From contig CASBRC010000159.1 in the NCBI GenBank assembly GCA_949128015.1, positions 1 to 12,237 on the forward strand: 12,237 nucleotides of DNA. The letters are read 5' to 3'. This DNA is from Synechococcales cyanobacterium PMM_0003. Lineage in GTDB: Bacteria > Cyanobacteriota > Cyanobacteriia > Pseudanabaenales > Pseudanabaenaceae. The notes below the pieces were generated by a model, which made no database searches, was not told the origin of the DNA, and saw only the letters and a program-made list of their open reading frames with translations. Positions within the stretch are counted from its first letter, which is position 1; each line of letters begins with the position of its first letter. The translations under genes were made by a program, and so were the position numbers. Of the stretch, positions 6,989 through 12,237 are shown piece by piece.

Positions 6989-7017
6989 AATAGGCGCACC
7001 CTTGGAGTTCGCCTATT
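6989..7017 (-). promoter_or_regulatory. Hairpin between recR and the DUF218 gene
   Basis: AATAGGCG (6989-6996) pairs with CGCCTATT (7010-7017) across a 13-nt loop. One arm covers two bases of the recR stop codon. No T-run follows on the - strand, so it is more likely an mRNA stability or coupling element than a terminator. Confidence 0.4.
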
Positions 7018-7612
7018 AAAGATCTATTTCGCGTCGGCCCTCGATCGCTTTAGCGAGTGTTACCTCATCTGCATATTCTAAATCACCACCCATGGGAATA
7101 CCAAAGGCAATTCGCGTAACTTTTGTAAAGGGTTTTAATAAGCCTCCTACATACAAAGTGGTAGTTTCGCCTTCGACGCTAGGTGCGATCGCCATAATTA
7201 CCTCAGCGACTTTGTTACCACTGACACGCCGCACAAGGCTTTGGATATTTAGTTGATCAGGGCTGATACCATCCATTGGTGAAATTAGTCCACCAAGAAC
7301 ATGATATTTACCGCGATACTCACGAGTTTTTTCAAGGGCAATCAGATCGCGAGAGTCAGCAACCACACAAATTACAGAATTATCGCGGCTGGGACTGGCA
7401 CAAATTTCACAAATTGGCTCAGCCGAAAGATGTCCGCATATTGTGCAACTACCAACCTGCTGCTTTGCTTGAAGTAATGCTTGAGCAAGGGCTTCGACCT
7501 CTTCGGTGGGGCGCTTGAGGATGTGGAGCGCTAAACGTTGTGCAGTCTTAGCCCCAACACTGGGGAGACGCTGCAATTGTTCGATGAGATTAGCTAAGGG
7601 TCGAGTATACAA
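7016..7612 (-). CDS. recR: Recombination protein RecR
   Basis: RecR works with RecO and RecF to load RecA on gapped DNA. The canonical start [13 protein letters not shown] is obtained from TTG at 7612. The longer frame from TTG 7642 adds 10 residues not typical of RecR, so I use 7612 (198 residues, the usual family length of about 200). In order: a helix-hairpin-helix ([17 protein letters not shown], about 16-32), a zinc finger with four cysteines (CTIC and CEIC, positions 56, 59, 68, 71), a TOPRIM domain ([20 protein letters not shown], about 80-99) and the C-terminal [23 protein letters not shown]. All key motifs are intact. It is first of a probable two-gene unit with the DUF218 gene. Two TAACGTTA palindromes lie just upstream of the start. 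Confidence 0.96.
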   Translation of the reverse strand: MYTRPLANLIEQLQRLPSVGAKTAQRLALHILKRPTEEVEALAQALLQAKQQVGSCTICGHLSAEPICEICASPSRDNSVICVVADSRDLIALEKTREYRGKYHVLGGLISPMDGISPDQLNIQSLVRRVSGNKVAEVIMAIAPSVEGETTTLYVGGLLKPFTKVTRIAFGIPMGGDLEYADEVTLAKAIEGRREIDL

Positions 7613-7630
7613 AACAGCGAAAGCATGAAG

Positions 7631-7653
7631 TAACGTTAACAATTTTAACGTTA
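7631..7653. promoter_or_regulatory. Paired TAACGTTA palindromes upstream of recR
   Basis: The self-complementary octamer TAACGTTA occurs at 7631-7638 and 7646-7653, 15 bp centre to centre, 19 nt and more upstream of the recR start. The spacing could suit an operator, but no regulator is identified. Confidence 0.3.
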
Positions 7654-7665
7654 AGTTAGACCATA

Positions 7666-7703
7666 CAGCGCTTTGCGCTGTTATAAAACCCAGAAGATTT
7701 TTT
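7666..7703. repeat. 38-bp dispersed element, copy A
   Basis: Starts with the palindrome CAGCGCTTTGCGCTG, then ATAAAACCCAGA and a T-run. It matches copy B at 8573-8610 at all but about six positions, in the same orientation. It lies upstream of recR and runs into the 23-bp hairpin at 7692. Confidence 0.7.
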
Positions 7704-7740
7704 AAAAGTGCCGCGAAGCGGCACTTTTAAAAAATCTTCT
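7692..7740 (-). terminator. Perfect 23-bp hairpin, probable terminator
   Basis: Bases 7692-7714 are the exact reverse complement of 7718-7740 (loop GAA). The core is AAGTGCCGC/GCGGCACTT, flanked by T4-A6 runs on both sides. It lies downstream of the metallopeptidase gene and upstream of recR, so it probably ends that transcript. Confidence 0.65.
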
Positions 7741-7841
7741 GTACTACTCAAAGCCTCAACAGGCTGTATGAACCCCAAAAAGGTATGGCGCACAAGCACG
7801 AGCCAGCGCGAAGTGCTAAGGAGATTTCTAGCAAAGAATTT

Positions 7842-7926
7842 ACCCCACCCTAACCCTCCCCTTGCAAAGGGGAGGGAACAAGATTTCTGGTCTTCCCCCT
7901 TTCCAAGGGGGAATTAAAGGGGGTAA
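7842..7926. repeat. Cyanobacterial palindromic interspersed repeat (CCCTCCCCTT family)
   Basis: Contains two hairpins in a row: CCCTCCCCTT (7854-7863) with AAGGGGAGGG (7867-7876), and TTCCCCCTT (7893-7901) with AAGGGGGAA (7905-7913). Outer blocks TTACCCC and GGGGGTAAG could also pair and close the element. I know this kind of sequence as widespread between genes in cyanobacteria. The rest of the 7741-7979 gap shows only the small stem AGCCT-CAAC-AGGCT and a degenerate AGCGC...GTGCT palindrome at 7805-7817. Confidence 0.8.
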
Positions 7927-7979
7927 GTCCGACATGCGCGTTTTACAGGGTATTTTCTTTCTTGGAAATATCCTAAGTT

Positions 7980-8564
7980 CTATTGATTGATTTTAGCAAA
8001 ACGATTTTGCAAATCGTAGGCTTCACGCTCCATGAGATTATTTTCATATTTTTGTTTAGCTCGTTTATATTCGACAAAGTATTGATAGCCAAACTGGTCT
8101 AAGCCGCCAGTTTTCTTACATTGACGAACATGCACCATCTCATGGGCTAAAACTGCTAATTGTTTGATATCTTCAGGCTTGTAATCATCGCGTAGATAAA
8201 TGCGATCGCAATATGTCTGGGCGATCGATTCGACTTGACCAAAATGCACGGCAACATTTCCCAGCACCCAACGATCCATCATTTGGGCGTTGTAAATGAT
8301 CTGCACACGATCAATATAGTCAATAAAATATCGTCTTAGGTAGCGTTTTTGGACATTATCAAGAGGTCGGCTTTCGCCATTTTTAGAACGCATGGTTTTT
8401 GCTGCTGCTTGATAAGCGATCGAGCCTGCTTGACCCCAAGCTTCCTCAGCTAGACTGGATTTTGGTTCAGAGTCAGCAAAAAAGCTTACGTCTGAAATCC
8501 CGATGGTGGAAATTAGCGCTATGGTCACTAATATTAAAAAGAAAATTCTCCGAATACTATTCAT
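7980..8564 (-). CDS. Secreted HExxH putative zinc metallopeptidase (DUF4157-like)
   Basis: A 194-residue protein when started at ATG 8564. The frame can run back to 8618, but those codons are repeat copy B sequence, and the ATG at 8564 begins a proper signal peptide (NSIRRIFFLILVTIALISTI). Nothing catalytic is seen in the first half. The second half holds AVLAHEMVHVRQCKKTG with HEMVH at about 141-145, the zinc-binding helix of gluzincins. Further on, EREAYDLQN (about 179-187) can supply the third ligand. This layout matches DUF4157-type predicted metallopeptidases, whose substrates are mostly unknown. RIYLRDDYKPED before the HExxH is typical of the group. It is flanked by two copies of a 38-bp repeat, one on each side with recR-proximal spacing. 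Function as an active peptidase is inferred from the motif only. Confidence 0.7.
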   Translation of the reverse strand: MNSIRRIFFLILVTIALISTIGISDVSFFADSEPKSSLAEEAWGQAGSIAYQAAAKTMRSKNGESRPLDNVQKRYLRRYFIDYIDRVQIIYNAQMMDRWVLGNVAVHFGQVESIAQTYCDRIYLRDDYKPEDIKQLAVLAHEMVHVRQCKKTGGLDQFGYQYFVEYKRAKQKYENNLMEREAYDLQNRFAKINQ

Positions 8565-8572
8565 AGTAATTT

Positions 8573-8610
8573 CAGCGCTTGGCGCTGACATAAAACCCAG
8601 AGCAGTTTTT
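8573..8610. repeat. 38-bp dispersed element, copy B
   Basis: CAGCGCTTGGCGCTG then ATAAAACCCAGA and a T-run, near-identical to copy A (7666-7703) and in the same orientation. It lies 8 bp upstream of the metallopeptidase start, inside its 5' untranslated region. Confidence 0.7.
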
Positions 8611-8629
8611 GAAAGCAAGGATTTTTTTG

Positions 8630-8659
8630 GTTTAGTTTTGCCCTACAGCAAAACTAAAC
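8630..8659. terminator. Hairpin after the PP2C gene
   Basis: GTTTAGTTTTGC (8630-8641) pairs perfectly with GCAAAACTAAAC (8648-8659) over a 6-nt loop. It lies 40 nt beyond the phosphatase stop on the - strand. There is no proper T-run on that strand, so the terminator role is only likely by position. Confidence 0.4.
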
Positions 8660-8698
8660 AGCAAAAGCAGTGCAAAGTGTCGCTTTTACTGGTTAGTC

Positions 8699-9436
8699 TT
8701 AATCATTTTGAATTAACTCGTTAGAAATAATCACCACGGTGATATTATCGCGACCGCCGCGCAACTTGGCTGACTCGATCAAGGCTTGTGCTGCTTGCTG
8801 ACAGTTACGAATACTTTTGACATGAGTAGCAATGCGATCGTCGCTTAATTCTTCAGTCAAGCCATCACTACAGATCAAAAAGCGATCGCCTGGTTGCCAG
8901 TCAATTTCACGAGCGGGCGTTGATTTAACGTCTTCGCGTCCTAGACATTGCAACAACATATGTCGCCAAGGATGACTTTTTGCCTCATCAGGATTGACTA
9001 CCCCAGTTTGGATCGCTCTGGCAATCCATGTATGATCATCACTGATCTGTTCGAGCTTTGCACCCCGCAGTCGATATAACCTTGAATCACCGATATGGGA
9101 GTACCAAGGTTGTTCATCTCGAAACAACAGCACAACAATGGTAGTTCCCATATCCGATCGCACAGGATTAGCAGCTTGATCGTTAATGATCGCCTTGTTA
9201 GCCTTGTCGATCGCATCTTGCATTAATTTTTGAGTGTCAGTTTCAACATCCCAAAGTGCATCAAGATATGCACGAATGGAATCAACGGCAATCTGACTTG
9301 CCACCTCACCGCCTGCGTGTCCTCCCATGCCATCAGCCACTACAAAAAATCGTCCATCAGGATCGATATAGTAAGAATCTTGGTTGGCTGATCTGACACA
9401 GCCTGTATCGGTTGCTCCCGCAAATAGACGCTTCAT
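8699..9436 (-). CDS. PP2C-type protein serine/threonine phosphatase (PrpC/PphA family)
   Basis: Removes phosphate from Ser/Thr of proteins, with metal ions in the active site. A longer frame begins at GTG 9505, but the family usually begins near MKRLFAGATDTG, so I take ATG 9436 (245 residues, the normal length). Motifs in order: RSANQDSYY (15-23, usually RxxNED; here NQD), VADGMGGHAGGE (33-44), SDMGTT (94-99), SHIGDSRLYRL (113-123), DDHTWI (133-138), ICSDGLTEELSDD (188-200) and GGRDNITVVI (227-236). The metal-binding aspartates in DGMGG, SDG and RDN are all present. The upstream ABC1K kinase-like gene ends 100 nt before this start (31 nt before GTG 9505) on the same strand, so the two may share a transcript. 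Confidence 0.92.
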   Translation of the reverse strand: MKRLFAGATDTGCVRSANQDSYYIDPDGRFFVVADGMGGHAGGEVASQIAVDSIRAYLDALWDVETDTQKLMQDAIDKANKAIINDQAANPVRSDMGTTIVVLLFRDEQPWYSHIGDSRLYRLRGAKLEQISDDHTWIARAIQTGVVNPDEAKSHPWRHMLLQCLGREDVKSTPAREIDWQPGDRFLICSDGLTEELSDDRIATHVKSIRNCQQAAQALIESAKLRGGRDNITVVIISNELIQND

Positions 9437-9536
9437 GTTTAATGGTTCGGCTCGACGTGTTGAATTGACCAGTTTTGCTATAGCAATCTTTAGTTTAACG
9501 CCCACAGGTATAAACTACAGCAATCCTAATTCTGAA

Positions 9537-11228
9537 TTATCGTTCGGGACGATCGATTTTTGATAATAACCGTAATAAAAATAGCCCAAAAAGCCCTGCT
9601 GCGATCGCAGAAATAATGGCAGGAATCTGCAAACTATTAATGAATAAAAGGGTTGCACATAGCAGACAAGTTGCTCCTAATAGTGCATAAATCGCGCCGA
9701 TGCCAACATTACTCAACCTTCTTAATAGGCGATCGGTTTCTTGAGATTTGACACGGACGCGAATATCGCCGCGATCGAGTTTGGACAGCGTTTCATCAAT
9801 ACGGCGGGGTAATGCGATCGCAGTGTTACTGACTTGGGCAGCTTGCCTACCTAGCTCACCAAGAAAGGCGGTAGACAAATTTCCTGATTCTTTAGCAGTG
9901 CCATTTTCCATAAGATTTGTTGCGTAGGGTTTTGCGACTTCCATAAAGTTAAAGCTGGGGTCGAGTCCTTTGCCTAGACCTTCAAGTGTTGAGAGCGCTC
10001 TGATTACAAAGGTAAATGTGGCAGGAAATCGAAATGGTTGGTCGTAAGCAATATCATACAAATCATCACTGATCGCTGCAACTGATTGCTTTTCCATGGG
10101 CTGTCCCATGAAGTTATCGAGCATATACTGCACCGATCGCCTAATTGGGCCAGTATCACCAGTGACTTCTAACGCACCCAGTTCGATTAAGGATTGGATA
10201 ACGGCTTCTGCGTCTTTTTTGGCGATCCCAAAGAAAGTTCGTAATAATTTCTCGCGGGTAAGCGATTGGATCTGCCCCATCATCCCGAAATCATAGAAAA
10301 TTAATTCCCCATTGCCTGTTACCGCTAAGTTGCCAGGATGGGGATCGGCATGGAAAAAACCATGATTTAGCAGTTGTTCTAGATAGGCTTCTGCCCCAAT
10401 TCTAGCGATTGCTGTGCGATCAATTCCTGCGGCTTCGAGCGCTTCATAATTACTAACTTTGATTCCTGGTAAATATTCCAGAGTCAGTACCCGTCGTGAT
10501 GCATAGCGCCAATACACACGCGGAACTATAATTCTGCGATCGCTCCGAAAGTTACGGCGAAAGGTATCCGCATTCTTGCCTTCGTTGAGATAATCCGCTT
10601 CTTGATAAAGGATCTTGCTGCATTCTTCATAAATGCCTACCCAGTCGCGCCCTCGACCATGCTTAGGATGGTTTTGAAAATACTGGGCGATTTTTTTGAG
10701 GATACCTAAATCGATCGCAAATAGTTTTAATAACCCTGGACGTTGGACTTTGACGACAATCTCTTCGCCTGTATGCAATTGCGCCTTGTGTACTTGTCCG
10801 AGACTCGCCGCCGCGAGAGGGATCGGATCGAAGTAACCAAACATTTGATCAATAGTTTTACCAAGTTCTAACTCAATGATTTGCTGAGCCTTGGCAGATT
10901 TAAAGGCGGGAACCTTATCTTGTAATTTTGATAGCTCCTCCACTGACTCCGCAGGCAAAATGTCAGCACGAGTAGAAAGCAGTTGTCCAATTTTAATAAA
11001 AGTTGGACCCAGTTGCAGCATGGACTCGCGCAGCCAAATTGCTCTTTTGCGCGTCCGTTTTTTAGCTTTGATTTCAGTCTTGCCGCCGACGTAGCTCCAT
11101 TTTTTGCCGTCAAGCCAAACCATCCAAGAAAATGTCAGGACTGTGCGCCAAATATCGATGGTGCGAGCTAGTTCGGAGTAGTTGTCACGACTCCAGCGAT
11201 AATTGGATTCAGATGGTAAAGCTGGCAC
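9537..11228 (-). CDS. ABC1K/AarF/UbiB family kinase-like protein
   Basis: A 563-residue atypical kinase of the ABC1K (ADCK/UbiB) family. These proteins bind or hydrolyse ATP and support prenyl-lipid quinone metabolism, in plants and cyanobacteria plastoquinone and tocopherol. The signature is complete: KIGQLLSTRADILP with the KxGQ motif at 79-82, the Ala-rich loop AAASLGQVHKAQ (139-150), the catalytic-type lysine in VVKVQRPG (K160), QEADYLNEGKNADTF (209-223), HADPHPGN (293-300) and YDFG (D313). The C-terminus has two hydrophobic helices (about 508-531 and 534-554) with a short polar end, a membrane anchor as in UbiB. It starts at GTG 11228 with no strong ribosome site. No other ABC1K hallmark is missing. 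Whether it is a true protein kinase cannot be told from sequence. Confidence 0.92.
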   Translation of the reverse strand: MPALPSESNYRWSRDNYSELARTIDIWRTVLTFSWMVWLDGKKWSYVGGKTEIKAKKRTRKRAIWLRESMLQLGPTFIKIGQLLSTRADILPAESVEELSKLQDKVPAFKSAKAQQIIELELGKTIDQMFGYFDPIPLAAASLGQVHKAQLHTGEEIVVKVQRPGLLKLFAIDLGILKKIAQYFQNHPKHGRGRDWVGIYEECSKILYQEADYLNEGKNADTFRRNFRSDRRIIVPRVYWRYASRRVLTLEYLPGIKVSNYEALEAAGIDRTAIARIGAEAYLEQLLNHGFFHADPHPGNLAVTGNGELIFYDFGMMGQIQSLTREKLLRTFFGIAKKDAEAVIQSLIELGALEVTGDTGPIRRSVQYMLDNFMGQPMEKQSVAAISDDLYDIAYDQPFRFPATFTFVIRALSTLEGLGKGLDPSFNFMEVAKPYATNLMENGTAKESGNLSTAFLGELGRQAAQVSNTAIALPRRIDETLSKLDRGDIRVRVKSQETDRLLRRLSNVGIGAIYALLGATCLLCATLLFINSLQIPAIISAIAAGLFGLFLLRLLSKIDRPER

Positions 11229-11465
11229 GGCTCACTGATGATGGTAGGTCTAAAAATCTGTAACAAACCTTTACATCTTAGCTTGAATGTTTACGTTTTT
11301 TAATAGTTCTATGATTAAAAGACTGCCCTCTCCCTCTTGGCTAATAACTTTTAGGTTTGCCTGATGGTTTTTTGCGATCGCATATCATCACAGCTACAAT
11401 GCGATCCTGAATCAATCCATTACCTATCATAATGATTCTAGTAAAGACTTTCTAAGGGTGCTAAT

Positions 11466-11816
11466 TTACGGGTTTTGATTTTTTTCGATGATACGCTTAA
11501 TCTCAGATGCTGGTATATCTGCTTGCTCAGACTTTGAGTAAATCGTAATCAGAATAACGGATGTAGTAGTTCTGACATAATAAATCACTCTATAACCTGC
11601 ACTTTTCCCTTTTTGATTATCGCTATTTTTGACACGCAGTTTAAAGACTGTGTAGCCAATATTTGCAATTTGACCGCCTTGGAATTTACCTTGTTGTAAA
11701 TCGTCTAGTACTGGCTGGAGGTCTTTGCGGATGCTGCGATATTTTTTGGCTAGTTTACGAAGGTTGTTTTTAAATTCATCGGAGAATCTAATTTCAACTA
11801 ATGGATCAATCGACAT
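11466..11816 (-). CDS. RelE/ParE-family toxin of a type II toxin-antitoxin pair
   Basis: A 116-residue toxin started at ATG 11816 (SIDPLVEIRFSDEFKNNLRKL). The frame runs back to 11858, but the site GGGAAGGA ending 4 nt before 11816 fixes this start, and the extra residues would overlap the antitoxin in another frame. The family pattern is clear: basic helix KNNLRKLAKKYRSIRKDLQPVLDDL, then GYTVFKLRVKNSDNQKGKSAGYRVIYYV and a final strand SVILITIYSKSEQ. The K/R-rich strands and the YRVIYYV motif are typical of RelE-fold toxins, which cleave mRNA at the ribosome or, in ParE, inhibit gyrase. Which of the two applies is not visible. The gene overlaps the antitoxin by 11 nt and is read after it, the usual order with the antitoxin first. 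Confidence 0.85.
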   Translation of the reverse strand: MSIDPLVEIRFSDEFKNNLRKLAKKYRSIRKDLQPVLDDLQQGKFQGGQIANIGYTVFKLRVKNSDNQKGKSAGYRVIYYVRTTTSVILITIYSKSEQADIPASEIKRIIEKNQNP

Positions 11817-12054
11817 CAATTCCTTCCCATAGTTCAGAAATTGGTTTGGTTCTGCCATTCATCGCATCTTCCCATCCGCGTTGAAAGCTCTCTATCGGTG
11901 AATTGTCTTCAGTTTCTATAGTTTGACTAGCATTAATTTCTCGATCTAGTAAATCTCTCAATCTAATTTTTTCTTGCAGTCCTAAAGATTGCATCATTTC
12001 GATTAATGATTCAAAGGGAAGGGATAGGTTTACTTTTATTTGAGTTGGTTGCAT
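11806..12054 (-). CDS. Antitoxin of the RelE/ParE-type pair
   Basis: An 82-residue acidic protein. The N-terminus (QPTQIKVNLSLPFESLIEMMQSLGLQEKIRLRDLLD) is predicted strand plus helices, as in DNA-binding or dimerising antitoxin heads. The C-terminus (SFQRGWEDAMNGRTKPISEL, then WEGIDVD) is a motif I recognise from cyanobacterial antitoxins paired with this toxin type, likely the segment that wraps the toxin. It starts at ATG 12054, without a strong ribosome site. An imperfect palindrome, AAGAATATTTTCTT, lies about 37-50 nt upstream of the start and could be an autoregulatory operator; this is a guess. The 11-nt overlap with the toxin gene fits translational coupling. Confidence 0.8.
   Translation of the reverse strand: MQPTQIKVNLSLPFESLIEMMQSLGLQEKIRLRDLLDREINASQTIETEDNSPIESFQRGWEDAMNGRTKPISELWEGIDVD
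11821..11828 (-). promoter_or_regulatory. Ribosome binding site of the toxin, inside the antitoxin gene
   Basis: On the - strand GGGAAGGA, 4 nt before ATG 11816. It selects that ATG over the more upstream frame start at 11858. Confidence 0.6.
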
Positions 12055-12148
12055 ATTGATTTAGCTCATATTTTGTATTGTTTAGAAGAAAATATTCTTT
12101 TGCTTCTGATTGAGATCGTTTATCTAAAATTTATTTAGAAGAACTAGT

Positions 12149-12237
12149 TTAATTAGATATTTTATTACTCCCCTCCTTTTCAAAAATATCAAATCCACAA
12201 ATCCAATTACCATTATTTGCTATGTGTAAAGCTATAG
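12149..12237 (-). CDS. Possible C-terminal end of a gene entering from the right edge
   Basis: Read on the - strand, the frame is open from the window edge for 28 codons (ending GNWICGFDIFEKEGSNKISN) to TAA at 12151-12149. The composition is protein-like, and the gap to the antitoxin is short (about 94 nt). No start or family is visible, and 28 codons can be open by chance. Confidence 0.35.
   Translation of the reverse strand, partial: IALHIANNGNWICGFDIFEKEGSNKISN

Noticed and set aside
7708..7917. Open frame of 69 codons on the + strand between recR and the metallopeptidase gene
   Set aside because: It begins in a perfect hairpin and ends inside a palindromic repeat; the product follows repeat sequence and resembles no protein family.
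7842..7926. CRISPR-like repeat cluster
   Set aside because: The blocks are palindromes of a known interspersed type; there are no equal-length repeats with unique spacers.
11229..11465. Possible small RNA or promoter region between the ABC1K gene and the toxin
   Set aside because: No convincing -35/-10 pair, hairpin or conserved RNA motif was found, only one HIP1 site.

Overview
The window looks like the chromosome of a cyanobacterium, probably filamentous or Pseudanabaena-like (the lineage is an inference). The octamer GCGATCGC (HIP1) recurs more than a dozen times, for example at 2019-2026 and 11374-11381. The gene families are also typical: an ABC1/UbiB-type kinase-like protein, a cyanobacterial PP2C phosphatase, an FKBP isomerase with an N-terminal membrane anchor, a GH10-like secreted protein and a fatty acid desaturase. 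A known type of cyanobacterial palindromic repeat lies at 7842-7926.

Left part (1-2431, + strand): a tight three-gene defence-type operon. It has the C-terminal end of an Eco57I/type IIG-like restriction-modification protein (cut by the window edge), an SMC/RecF-like AAA ATPase 2 nt later, and a DUF4276/TOPRIM-like protein overlapping the ATPase gene by 4 nt. ATPase plus TOPRIM-nuclease pairs are known from OLD, RloAB, PARIS and related systems. Coupling one to a type IIG enzyme is the most interesting point here. Only one HIP1 site lies in these 2.4 kb. A degraded reading frame (2432-2647) follows the operon, then a promoter that abuts a terminator hairpin.

Middle part (2808-6226): a secreted GH10-like protein (+) faces an FKBP isomerase (-) across a perfect 18-bp hairpin. 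A tRNA-Phe gene (-) with its own promoter and terminator follows, then a three-His-box fatty acid desaturase (+). The desaturase ends at two stacked hairpins, the second a perfect 28-bp inverted repeat.

Right part (6360-12054), all on the - strand. In order of transcription these are: an antitoxin/RelE-type toxin pair, an ABC1K kinase-like protein followed closely by a PP2C phosphatase, a secreted HExxH putative metallopeptidase, recR, and a DUF218/YdcF-like protein just after recR. The gaps here are rich in palindromes. A 38-bp element occurs twice (7666-7703 and 8573-8610), and its core AGCGCTTNGCGCT returns in variant form at 6324-6336 and 7805-7817. The 237 nt between the ABC1K gene and the toxin (11229-11465) hold one HIP1 site and nothing else I can support. 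At the far right edge a 28-codon open frame on the - strand may be the tail of another gene.

The housekeeping genes show no single shared pathway. The clear functional units are the restriction/ATPase/TOPRIM operon, the toxin-antitoxin pair, the possible recR-DUF218 pair and the possible ABC1K-PP2C pair.
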